From the NCBI GenBank assembly GCA_035542775.1, contig DATKKX010000105.1, positions 1 to 5,267 on the forward strand: a stretch of DNA of 5,267 bases, written 5' to 3'. The DNA comes from DATKKX01 sp035542775. Lineage in GTDB: Bacteria > Planctomycetota > Phycisphaerae > UBA1845 > UTPLA1. The notes beneath the pieces are model-generated. The model saw only the letters and a program-made list of their open reading frames with translations, had not been told where the DNA came from and did no database searches. Shown in pieces: positions 1 to 5,165 of the stretch. A program made the translations under genes and the position numbers. Every line of letters begins with the position of its first letter. The first letter of the stretch is position 1.

Positions 1-1
1 G

Positions 2-90
2 CAGACAGCGGGGTTCGGCGAGGCTGTCGTGCATTCTGTCATCCTGGAAGTCCGCCCGGCCTCTGCGGCCGTCAATAAGGAACTGTCGTG
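2..90 (+). CDS. 3' end of an unidentified upstream gene (partial)
   Basis: Frame 2 is open from the window edge to a TGA at 88-90 and gives 29 residues ending in AAVNKELS. About half of the codons begin with G, and roughly 70 percent of third positions are G or C, which is the coding pattern of the recognised genes here. The other plus-strand frames lack it. The fragment is too short to assign to a family. It lies 112 bases before the preferred rsmE start and runs in the same direction, so it could share a transcript with rsmE. A competing reading is a minus-strand gene starting at ATG 34-32 with AGGA upstream of it. Only 11 codons of that would be visible, so I prefer the plus-strand tail. 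Confidence 0.4.
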
Positions 91-202
91 AGCCTGCAAA
101 GCGCTTAATTGTACCGGCGATTGCTACCAGGGTTGCCGCAATGCCCAGATTCCGGGGATGTGCCCTTGCCAGGGACTGCTTCTGCGCCGAAAACACCCGA
201 TC

Positions 203-949
203 GTGAGAGCGAGGCGGTTCAAGGTTGCCGACGTGTCAGACGCCGTCATCTCCGTGGAGGGTGATGAGGCAATCCATGCGCTCCGCGTGTTACGGTTGAA
301 AGCCGGCAAGAGGGTGGTCCTTTTCGACGGCGCCGGCGGAGAGGTGGGGGGCATGATTCGCTCCGTCGGCCGGTCGAGCTTCGAGGTCGAGGTGCTGGAA
401 CGCCGCGAGCAGGCGGAAAGCGGCGGTCCACGACTGATCATCGCGGTGGCGGCGCCGAAAGGCGAGCGTGCCGATTGGCTAGTGGAGAAATGCGCGGAAC
501 TGGGCGTATCGGCCCTTATGCTCTTGCGGTGCAAGAGGGGCGAAGTGCTGCCCGGTGAGGGCAAGATCCAGCGGTGGCGACGCAAGGCGGTTCAGGCCGC
601 CAAGCAGGCCAGGCTTGCCGCAGTCACGACTGTGGAAGCGCCGCGCGGCCTGTCCGAGATCCTCGACAGCCTGCCAGTTGGAGCGAGGATCTGGTGTGCT
701 GACCCCGACAAGGCGCATCCGACGTTTGTCGAATCGCTACGTGGCTTGGAGACAACGGGGAATTCGTCACCATGCGACGTGGTTTTCGTCGGCCCCGAGG
801 GCGGTTTCGCTCCGGAGGAGATTGAGGCGATTCAGCGATCCGGTGGGTTGAAGGTGCGCTTATGCAGGCCGGTTTTGCGCGTCGAGACGGCCGCCGTAGC
901 CGCAGCGTGCTTCTGGGCAGCCTGGAGGGCGGAGTCCCAAGTCGACTGA
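203..949 (+). CDS. rsmE: 16S rRNA (uracil-1498-N3)-methyltransferase RsmE
   Basis: RsmE is a SPOUT-fold, SAM-dependent enzyme that methylates N3 of U1498 in 16S rRNA of the small ribosomal subunit, in the cytoplasm. From the GTG at 203 the protein has 248 residues, normal for the family (about 240-250). Seen in order: the N-terminal RNA-binding PUA-like part with HALRVLRL (25-32) and LFDGAGGE; APKGER (84-89); KCAELGV (96-102); QAAKQAR (131-137); the SAM-site GPEGGFAPEEIE (197-208); and LRVETAA (225-231), the knot signature usually written LRxETA. An ATG at 158 would add 15 residues (MCPCQGLLLR...) that do not look like the family's N-terminus. GTG 203 gives MRARRFKV, close to the usual MRRFFV-like start, so I chose it. 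Neither start has a strong Shine-Dalgarno. The family call is firm and the start is moderate. Confidence 0.93.
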   Translation: MRARRFKVADVSDAVISVEGDEAIHALRVLRLKAGKRVVLFDGAGGEVGGMIRSVGRSSFEVEVLERREQAESGGPRLIIAVAAPKGERADWLVEKCAELGVSALMLLRCKRGEVLPGEGKIQRWRRKAVQAAKQARLAAVTTVEAPRGLSEILDSLPVGARIWCADPDKAHPTFVESLRGLETTGNSSPCDVVFVGPEGGFAPEEIEAIQRSGGLKVRLCRPVLRVETAAVAAACFWAAWRAESQVD

Positions 950-981
950 CCGATAAGATCGCGCCGCCGTCGAGCCCATCC

Positions 982-1021
982 AGCCCCATGCCTCACACAA
1001 CCACCGCGTCGCCATGGGGTT
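982..1021 (+). terminator. Inverted repeat after rsmE, possible weak terminator
   Basis: CCCCATG (984-990) and CATGGGG (1013-1019) are perfect complements. A-T and G-U pairs at 982/1021 and 983/1020 make a 9-pair stem with a 22-base loop. It starts 32 bases after the rsmE stop. There is no T-run after it, only a pyrimidine-rich GTCTTCTTCC, so intrinsic termination is uncertain. It could also be a protein-binding palindrome upstream of the promoter at 1038. Confidence 0.25.
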
Positions 1022-1037
1022 ACACGTCTTCTTCCGA

Positions 1038-1065
1038 TAAAGTCGCCTCCGAAATCGGCCGATAA
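1038..1065 (+). promoter_or_regulatory. Candidate sigma-28 (FliA-type) promoter
   Basis: The element reads TAAAGTCG (1038-1045), 12 bases, then GCCGATAA (1058-1065). The enterobacterial flagellar sigma-28 consensus is TAAAGTTT, 11 bases, GCCGATAA. The -10 block is therefore 8/8, the -35 block 6/8, and the spacer one base longer than consensus. Transcription would start near 1072 and give a leader of about 50 bases to the ATG at 1123. The -10 half lies in a perfect palindrome, ATCGGCCGAT (1054-1063), and next to CCGAAATCGG (1049-1058), so some of the match could reflect an operator or chance. The sigma factor that reads it is not in this window. Confidence 0.45.
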
Positions 1066-1122
1066 CGATTTAGGCACCCATTCAATGTCGCTGGGTCTGG
1101 GCGCTCACCGCAGGAGGCTTTC

Positions 1123-1932
1123 ATGTACAAGACCACCCTGTCGCCTCGCCTTCGCAACGACGGCGGCACGACGCAGACTTGCGAGCCGACTCTGTTCGAT
1201 GGGCTGGGGCTGGGATTGAACGAAACCGGCAAACCGTGGTCTCCGGTGGATCCGCCTCTGGCAGACCTGAGCGAGATGACCGCCACAAATTCCGGCGCGG
1301 TATCGGAGACGCATCAGACTGAACCGGAGGAGCCGCGTGTTCAGGAGCGTGTATCGGTCGTTGAGAGCGAGATCAACTGCGATGACGACACAGTGATTCT
1401 CGATGACGACGAACTGCTGCCGGTTGAGGAAACGAAGACGATGACGATGACGGAGCTGGGCCTCGAATCATCACCGGCGCCGGTGGCGACAGCGGATACG
1501 CCGACTTTACGCGAATCCGTCGACTTCATCGATGAACCCGTCATCGTCGAGCCTGTCGTGGAAGAGACGACCACCGCCGATGACAAAGTCGCCGTCGCCG
1601 ACACACCGGTCGTGGATGCGCCGGTTGTAGAACCGCCGGTGGTGGATTCGCCCGCTCCACCCCGGTTGGTTGTTGAACCGTCGTCGCCGCCGTCACCGCC
1701 TGCTTTGATGCACGATCGCTGTGCCTCGCAAAAGCAGGGCGCGGCGCCCAAGCGGATCGGGAGCGGTCGGCTGGTGCCGGCGCGGTTGACCTGGAAGCCG
1801 CGGGATCCGTTCGCCTGCTCCAGCAAGCCGAAGCATCAGCGATTTCGCTGGGAGGTGATGCTGACCGCGGCGTGCATTACCGCCGTTTGCGGGCTCGGTT
1901 GCGTCTGGATTCTCCGCACCCTTCTTGCATGA
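1123..1932 (+). CDS. Acidic, Pro/Val-rich tail-anchored membrane protein (hypothetical)
   Basis: I do not recognise this 269-residue protein. The start is well supported: AGGAGG at 1112-1117 sits 5 bases before the ATG. Residues 1-60 are polar. Residues 61-175 are strongly acidic and low in complexity (for example CDDDTVILDDDE near 86-97), with proline-valine repeats at 162-176. Residues 178-193 are proline-rich. Residues 203-243 are basic, and a hydrophobic segment (about 245-267, LTAACITAVCGLGCVW inside it) ends the protein two residues before the stop. No signal peptide is seen. By the positive-inside rule the long N-terminal part should be cytoplasmic, anchored by the C-terminal helix. 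It is mostly disordered by appearance, so it may be a tether or scaffold. It is 39 bases upstream of the next gene and probably cotranscribed. The sigma-28-like promoter lies upstream, and a motility role is only an inference from that. Confidence 0.8.
   Translation: MYKTTLSPRLRNDGGTTQTCEPTLFDGLGLGLNETGKPWSPVDPPLADLSEMTATNSGAVSETHQTEPEEPRVQERVSVVESEINCDDDTVILDDDELLPVEETKTMTMTELGLESSPAPVATADTPTLRESVDFIDEPVIVEPVVEETTTADDKVAVADTPVVDAPVVEPPVVDSPAPPRLVVEPSSPPSPPALMHDRCASQKQGAAPKRIGSGRLVPARLTWKPRDPFACSSKPKHQRFRWEVMLTAACITAVCGLGCVWILRTLLA
1606..1650 (+). repeat. Three imperfect 15-base tandem repeats coding PVV[DE]x
   Basis: Three in-frame units encode PVVDA, PVVEP and PVVDS, residues 162-176 of the acidic membrane protein. 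The DNA copies begin CCGGTCGTG, CCGGTTGTA and CCGGTGGTG, so they differ mostly at third positions. That suggests selection on the peptide repeat more than a recent DNA duplication. The repeat probably forms an extended spacer between the acidic part and the proline-rich stretch before the membrane. Confidence 0.5.
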
Positions 1933-1971
1933 AGCTTCGCGCCAGCACCCAAGGATAAGGCGGGGTGATTT

Positions 1972-2619
1972 ATGAGCGTATTTCTCGATAATAGGCCCTT
2001 TGCGGCGGATGGCAGCGGCGAAGGGAGCACCGTCGGGCACGTTCTCGGCGCCGCTCGAGCGCAGGCCGCCAAGACCGGCTCGCTGATCGTGGGGATACAA
2101 TGCAACCGGGACAGCATTCCGGCGGATCGGCTCGAGTCGGTTTTGTCGCGCCCCGCGCGAGACTTCGAGCGGATCGACCTGGTCTCGGGCCGCGCCAAAC
2201 CGGTCGTGCTCGACGCCCTGCGGCAGATCAGGTCGCTCTTCGCCGAATCATTCGTGGCGATGAAAAGCTCCAGCGAGGCGTTGGCGGCCGGTCGGGTCGG
2301 AGAGGCCATGCGGACATTCGGCGATTGCGTCTCGGTCTGGGCCTGCACGCACGAGTCCGTGGTACAAGGGGCGTCGCTGCTCGACATCAAGTTCGATGAC
2401 CTGCGGATCAACGGCAAGTTAATGACGGATTGGCTGGGGGACCTCGCCGCCCGGCTCAACGACATCAGGTCGGCGATCGAGACCCGCGATCACGTCCTGT
2501 TCGGCGACATTCTTCGCTACGAGATGGATGAGACGCTTCGGGAGTGGGAGGCGATGCTCGACGGCTTTATTGCCCATCTCGAGCAGGTCGAAGAAGCACC
2601 GGAGGCAAGTCAATTCTGA
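1972..2619 (+). CDS. Hypothetical protein, possible beta-grasp N-terminus plus helical bundle
   Basis: The protein has 215 residues, no signal peptide and no membrane segment, so it is probably cytoplasmic. GGGGTGAT at 1962-1969, just before the ATG, is complementary to the 16S rRNA 3' end and supports this start. Residues 1-72 alternate strands (MSVFLDNRPF, SLIVGIQCN, FERIDLVSG) around a helix at 21-35, a pattern that could be a small ubiquitin-like or beta-grasp fold. Residues 76-208 look wholly helical. Near the end, DHVLFGDILRYEMDETLREW (173-192) is followed by an amphipathic helix. The last helices distantly recall FliS/FlgN-type flagellar chaperones in pattern only. I cannot claim homology. 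It follows the membrane protein by 39 bases, probably in one operon, and converges on the minus-strand gene with only 10 bases between the stops. Confidence 0.82.
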   Translation: MSVFLDNRPFAADGSGEGSTVGHVLGAARAQAAKTGSLIVGIQCNRDSIPADRLESVLSRPARDFERIDLVSGRAKPVVLDALRQIRSLFAESFVAMKSSSEALAAGRVGEAMRTFGDCVSVWACTHESVVQGASLLDIKFDDLRINGKLMTDWLGDLAARLNDIRSAIETRDHVLFGDILRYEMDETLREWEAMLDGFIAHLEQVEEAPEASQF

Positions 2620-2629
2620 GGAGGGTTCG

Positions 2630-3082
2630 TCATTCGACGGGAGCGGGAGCCGGTCTGCTGCCGGACATGAACGTCGATATCCGCCGGTAGAACTCCATCG
2701 CCACGGCCTGTTCCGCCACGATCACCTCATCGGCGCCCTTCTGCAGCGCCTGCAGTCCGGTGGAGGTGTATCGCGTGCTGGCGATGATGTGAATTTCTGG
2801 TCGGATGGCGTTGGCGGTCTCCGTCGCGCGCAGCGCGGCCTCTTCGTCGGGAATAGCCAGTGCCAGCACCGAGGCCTTGTCTACACCGGCCTGCCGGAGA
2901 ACCTGTTCGTCCGAGATGTCCCCCTGGATGACCTGAATCCCCAGCGCCCGCTGAGCTGACACGGTCTCGGAGTTCATCTCCACGAGTAGGAACGGAATTT
3001 CGTGCGCCCGCAGGTACTCGGCGATGAACCTGCCACCCACCCCGAAACCGGCGATGATGACGTGATTCTGCATCGATGTCAT
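2630..3082 (-). CDS. Stand-alone TrkA-N (RCK) NAD-binding domain protein
   Basis: This 150-residue protein is a single Rossmann domain of the TrkA-N/RCK type, which regulates potassium channels and transporters (Trk, Kch, KefB/C) by binding NAD(H) or nucleotides in the cytoplasm. Seen: HVIIAGFGVGGRFIAEYL with GxGxxG at G12, G14 and G17; an acidic residue ending the second strand (LLVEMN, E35), typical of NAD preference; the conserved VIQGDISDE (GD at 54-55); DKASVLALAIPDEE (68-81); and ADEVIVAEQAVAMEF (117-131), as in Kef/Kch RCK domains. There is no TrkA-C domain and no membrane segment, and the tail is a short proline-alanine stretch. It must act on a partner coded elsewhere. ATG at 3082 is preferred over ATG at 3073 because of the promoter spacing. 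No Shine-Dalgarno is present. The frame stays open further upstream, but that part is antisense to truB and looks non-coding. Confidence 0.9.
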   Translation of the reverse strand: MTSMQNHVIIAGFGVGGRFIAEYLRAHEIPFLLVEMNSETVSAQRALGIQVIQGDISDEQVLRQAGVDKASVLALAIPDEEAALRATETANAIRPEIHIIASTRYTSTGLQALQKGADEVIVAEQAVAMEFYRRISTFMSGSRPAPAPVE

Positions 3083-3089
3083 GCGGTGT

Positions 3090-3095
3090 ATTATA
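3090..3095 (-). promoter_or_regulatory. -10 box for a leaderless trkA-like mRNA
   Basis: Read on the minus strand, positions 3095-3090 are TATAAT, a perfect sigma-70 -10 hexamer, followed by 7 bases and then the ATG at 3082. Transcription would therefore start at or within a base or two of the start codon. The lack of any Shine-Dalgarno before this gene agrees. No good -35 hexamer is seen at 17 bases. The same DNA read on the plus strand gives TATTAT (3089-3094, 5/6 match), which could serve truB with a leader of about 100 bases. The two promoters would then overlap. Confidence 0.5.
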
Positions 3096-3141
3096 TGAAG
3101 GAGGCGGCCAGCGAGGAACGGGCAACAGGAGTGGCGGAAAG

Positions 3142-3189
3142 GCCGCGGGACGGAGCGATGCCGCTCTGACCGTGGCTCCGTCCTGTGGC
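3142..3189 (+). promoter_or_regulatory. Leader hairpin abutting the truB Shine-Dalgarno
   Basis: Bases 3142-3156 pair with 3175-3189 in an uninterrupted 15-pair stem (13 Watson-Crick, 2 G-U) around an 18-base loop. The core GGACGGAGC/GCTCCGTCC is perfect. The stem ends one base before GGTGAG (3190-3195), the likely truB ribosome binding site. A smaller hairpin, 3151-3157 with 3162-3168 (7 pairs, ATGC loop), uses the same 5' bases and cannot coexist with the inner part of the long stem. Both G-U pairs work only in plus-strand RNA, which suggests the structure belongs to the truB leader. No T-run follows, so it is not an ordinary terminator. I do not recognise a known riboswitch class. Confidence 0.45.
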
Positions 3190-3199
3190 GGTGAGTTGC

Positions 3200-3940
3200 A
3201 TGAGTAAAGTCGACCTGCCGGTCCGTGCCGGGATCCTGAATCTGTACAAGCCTGCCTGGAAGACCTCGGCTCAGTACGTCTATCGTCTGAGGCCCCTTTT
3301 CGGCATTCGCAAGGTGGGCCACGCGGGGACGCTCGATCCCTTCGCGGACGGCGTGCTGATCGCCTGCCTGGGCAGCGGCACGAAGCTGGTCGGCCGGCTC
3401 ATGGCTCTGCCCAAGTGCTATCTGACGACGCTCCGCCTCGGCGTCACCAATGAGTGCTTCGACATGGAGAAGCCGTGCTATCCGGTGCCGGGCGCCGTGT
3501 CGTTGCCGGACGCAACGGTCGAGGAAGCCGTCGCCCGTCTGGCCCGGCAGACGGAGCAGGTGCCACCGGCCTTCAGTGCAGCGAGAGTCGGCGGCATCTA
3601 CAGCTATCACCTGGCGCGAAGCGGCCGGGACATCCCCCACCAGGCCAAGAGCGTGCGGATCGACCATATCCGCGTCATCGAGTACCGCTGGCCGACGCTG
3701 CGTCTGGACATTCAGTGCGGCCGCGGCACCTACATCCGGGCCATGGCCCGCGACCTGGGCCAGATACTGGGTTGCGGCGCGGTTTGCGAGACACTGACCC
3801 GCGCCGCCGTCGGCCCCTTCCGCGTGGAGGACTCGGTCCGGCTCGATTCCGCCAGCCCTGAGCAGGTCCGAGAGGCGCTCATCCCGGTTGATGAAGCCCG
3901 GGCCCTGTTTGCGGATCCCGGCCCGCGCTCTCAGCCGTAA
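3200..3940 (+). CDS. truB: tRNA pseudouridine-55 synthase TruB, short form
   Basis: TruB converts U55 in the T-loop of tRNAs to pseudouridine, in the cytoplasm. The 246-residue product shows the family motifs in order: GILNLYKP (11-18); KVGHAGTLDPFADGVL (38-53) with the catalytic aspartate D46; K-C-Y (72-74) with the active-site tyrosine Y74; QVPPAFSA (120-127) and YSYHLARSG; CGRGTYIRAMARDLG (173-187); and LTRAAVGPF (199-207). It is shorter than the E. coli enzyme (314 residues) and seems to lack a full C-terminal PUA-type domain. The usual TDTxDxxG after the active-site tyrosine is replaced by TNECFD (83-88). ATG 3200 is preferred over GTG 3185 because GGTGAG lies 4 bases before it. An in-frame TGA at 3167 bars any longer start. 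It is divergent from the TrkA-N gene. Confidence 0.93.
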   Translation: MSKVDLPVRAGILNLYKPAWKTSAQYVYRLRPLFGIRKVGHAGTLDPFADGVLIACLGSGTKLVGRLMALPKCYLTTLRLGVTNECFDMEKPCYPVPGAVSLPDATVEEAVARLARQTEQVPPAFSAARVGGIYSYHLARSGRDIPHQAKSVRIDHIRVIEYRWPTLRLDIQCGRGTYIRAMARDLGQILGCGAVCETLTRAAVGPFRVEDSVRLDSASPEQVREALIPVDEARALFADPGPRSQP

Positions 3941-3979
3941 GTCCCAGTCAGCTGGCCACTTCGGCACTGTCGGGCGGGT

Positions 3980-4005
3980 CGGACAGCGTGAGGGTCGCCT
4001 GTCCG
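3980..4005 (+). terminator. Hairpin downstream of truB, possible terminator
   Basis: CGGACAG (3980-3986) pairs with CTGTCCG (3999-4005). Two more G-C pairs form inside across one bulged C, leaving a 7-base loop. It lies 39 bases after the truB stop. The following bases (CGAAGGGCAGAG) hold no T-run. A CTGTC at 3967-3971 could compete for the same GACAG. It lies before the next promoter at 4032, so it is placed to separate the two transcripts, but the evidence is weak. Confidence 0.25.
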
Positions 4006-4031
4006 CGAAGGGCAGAGAATTTCATGACCAT

Positions 4032-4060
4032 TTGATTTCCTCGCATTTTTGGAATATGTT
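4032..4060 (+). promoter_or_regulatory. Sigma-70-type promoter of the sigma-like gene
   Basis: TTGATT (4032-4037, 4/6 to TTGACA, with the conserved TTGA) is followed by exactly 17 bases and TATGTT (4055-4060, 4/6 to TATAAT). The region is the most AT-rich in this gap, in otherwise GC-rich DNA. Transcription would start near 4067 and give a leader of about 54 bases. Confidence 0.5.
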
Positions 4061-4064
4061 AGGT

Positions 4065-4124
4065 ATGGTGTCATGCGCGACCGCGCTGACGCCTGCAATT
4101 CATACGCAGGAGGACAATAAATGA
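4065..4124 (+). promoter_or_regulatory. Leader mini-ORFs and Shine-Dalgarno-masking stem before the sigma-like gene
   Basis: Two short reading frames end on the start of the next gene. ATG 4065 codes for 19 residues (MVSCATALTP...) and its TGA (4122-4124) overlaps the ATG at 4121 as ATGA. ATG 4073 codes for 15 residues (MRDRADACNSYAGGQ) and its TAA (4118-4120) touches that ATG. Within them CCTGC (4092-4096) pairs with GCAGG (4106-4110), which covers the first half of the strong AGGAGG (4108-4113). Ribosomes moving through either mini-ORF would open this stem, so translational coupling is possible. Neither mini-ORF has a clear Shine-Dalgarno, and the predicted transcript start is at or just inside the first one, so expression is uncertain. 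Confidence 0.3.
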
Positions 4125-4960
4125 CGCGTAGCGAGAAGGAGGCTCCGTCGCGGCGGATGAGCCAACGCCAGCTGCGGAAGGTCGAAGCCAATCTGCCGCT
4201 GGTGAGATTGACGCTTCGGCGTCATCGAAGTCTGGCCAGACCCGCTCACCGGCTCGGGCGGGAGGCCGACGAGCTGCTCCAGGAAGGATGCCTGGCGCTG
4301 GTGGAGGCGGTTCGATCGCATGACCCCGCGCGGCATGGAGACTTCGCCAGCTTTGCCATGGCCCGCGTTCACCATGCCATGAGCCGCTTCGTGCACGAGC
4401 AGCGCGACCTGATCCGGGTCCCATTCATCATGCAGCGGCGCATGAAACGCCGCCGCCAGGGCAGCCGATCGGATCGCCATTGCCCGCACGCGCCCCCGCG
4501 AGTGGTCAAATTGAGAAACAAGCGAATGACTCCCAATCTGCTCCGGGCACAACGGAGTTACGCCGAGCGGCTGTCGGGCCGCGCCGAGGGCGTGACCATC
4601 GGCGAGCTGATCCGTGATCGATATGACCTGGCGATGGAGCAGGTCGTTCGCCAGATGAGGCTGTCTCCCCGGGCGACCGATGGCAACGACGAATTGCTGG
4701 ATCGGTGCGTGGAGGAACGCTGGACGGTGCCGGAGTCCGATGCCCGGACCTCGATCCGCCAGATGGCCAAGGAGTTGGGCTGTTCCACCGGACGGATCGC
4801 GCATTGCGAGGATCGCTTTCGCGTTCATCTGCAAGCGATCCTGTTGAAGGACGAAGTATGCGCGAAGCTGCTGGAGATCGCCCGCCGCAGCGAGGCGGGC
4901 ATGTGGCAGCGGTTGAAGGAGCAGGAGCTGGAACAGTTCCGTCGCGAAGCGCCTTTGTGA
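4121..4960 (+). CDS. Divergent sigma-70-family RNA polymerase sigma factor
   Basis: The protein has 279 residues. AGGAGG at 4108-4113, 7 bases before the ATG, fixes the start. Residues 19-105 match sigma region 2: VEANLPLVRLTLRRH (2.1); DELLQEGCLALVEAV (50-64), like the core-binding DLIQEGNIGLMKAV of RpoD; then HDPARHGDFASFAMARVHHA (2.3) and RDLIRVPFIM (95-104), like TIRIPVHM. The WW pair normal in region 2.3, which helps melt the -10, is replaced by A-R. Residues 106-190 are a basic linker with no clear region 3. Residues 211-238 (IRQMAKELGCSTGRIAHCE...) resemble the region 4 helix-turn-helix that reads the -35, with E230 at the conserved glutamate, but the usual region 4.1 motif is weak. 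A charged helical tail follows (244-279). It should bind core polymerase. Promoter melting may be altered. Its targets are unknown. Confidence 0.75.
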   Translation: MTRSEKEAPSRRMSQRQLRKVEANLPLVRLTLRRHRSLARPAHRLGREADELLQEGCLALVEAVRSHDPARHGDFASFAMARVHHAMSRFVHEQRDLIRVPFIMQRRMKRRRQGSRSDRHCPHAPPRVVKLRNKRMTPNLLRAQRSYAERLSGRAEGVTIGELIRDRYDLAMEQVVRQMRLSPRATDGNDELLDRCVEERWTVPESDARTSIRQMAKELGCSTGRIAHCEDRFRVHLQAILLKDEVCAKLLEIARRSEAGMWQRLKEQELEQFRREAPL

Positions 4961-4984
4961 GTCCGGCCTAGCAGCGGAGCCGGC

Positions 4985-5029
4985 GGAGCGACGCGCACTT
5001 CGGTTGTCACGGATGCGCGTCGGTGCTCT
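4985..5029 (+). terminator. GC-rich hairpin after the sigma-like gene, candidate terminator
   Basis: CGACGCGCA (4989-4997) and TGCGCGTCG (5014-5022) are perfect 9-base complements. Inside, past one bulged C, four more pairs form (4999-5002 with 5010-5013), leaving a 7-base loop. Outside, GGAG (4985-4988) can pair with CTCT (5026-5029) across a GTG bulge. It starts 28 bases after the stop codon at 4958-4960. There is no T-run, so Rho-independent termination would be of the tail-less kind, or the stem protects the 3' end. Confidence 0.4.
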
Positions 5030-5045
5030 TGGCGGACGGGCCCGG

Positions 5046-5165
5046 ATGGTCGCGGGGCCGAGCCCGGAAGAGGCGTTGATCGCTGGACGAGTGGGCGCGG
5101 CTGCTGTAGCCTTTGCGAGAGGCGGCTGGCTGGATCGACATCTGGATTGCGAAGAGGCGGCGTGA
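5046..5165 (+). CDS. Possible small protein, 39 residues
   Basis: ATG 5046 opens a frame of 39 residues (MVAGPSPEEALIAGRVGAAA...) ending in TGA at 5163-5165. An in-frame ATG at 5013 would give 50 residues but starts inside the hairpin arm at 5014-5022. The codons start with G often and the composition resembles the neighbouring genes, but no clear Shine-Dalgarno precedes either start. The end overlaps a GTG start by four bases (GTGA), as in coupled gene pairs. I recognise no family. An alternative is that this is untranslated sequence downstream of the sigma-like gene. Confidence 0.3.
   Translation: MVAGPSPEEALIAGRVGAAAVAFARGGWLDRHLDCEEAA

Noticed and set aside
24..90. CTGTCGTG repeated at 24-31 and 83-90
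   Set aside because: Two 8-mer copies, both falling in the likely coding tail of the upstream gene, with no further structure.
1341..1826. 161-codon Ser/Thr-rich minus-strand frame
   Set aside because: It is the complement of Asp/Glu/Val codons of the acidic protein, a typical shadow of GA-rich coding DNA.
1931..1938. GAAGCTTC palindrome after the stop of the acidic protein gene
   Set aside because: An 8-base palindrome is expected by chance in a window this size, and nothing around it suggests a site.
1836..2465. 209-codon minus-strand frame opposite the 1972 gene
   Set aside because: Ser/Arg-rich with no motif or start signal. It overlaps two plus-strand genes that have good ribosome binding sites.
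3095..3169. 24-codon plus-strand ORF (MKEAASEERATG...) in the truB leader, with AAGGAGG at 3098-3104
   Set aside because: The AAGGAGG lies inside this ORF and not before it, and no start codon follows at a suitable distance. There is no ribosome binding site before the ATG. The leader hairpin better explains the constraint here.
3083..3967. Minus-strand open frame that extends the TrkA-N gene upstream by 295 codons, across truB
   Set aside because: It is antisense to a confident truB, is Arg/Ala/His-rich like a GC-driven shadow frame, and has no membrane segments or known domain. The conserved domain begins just after ATG 3082.
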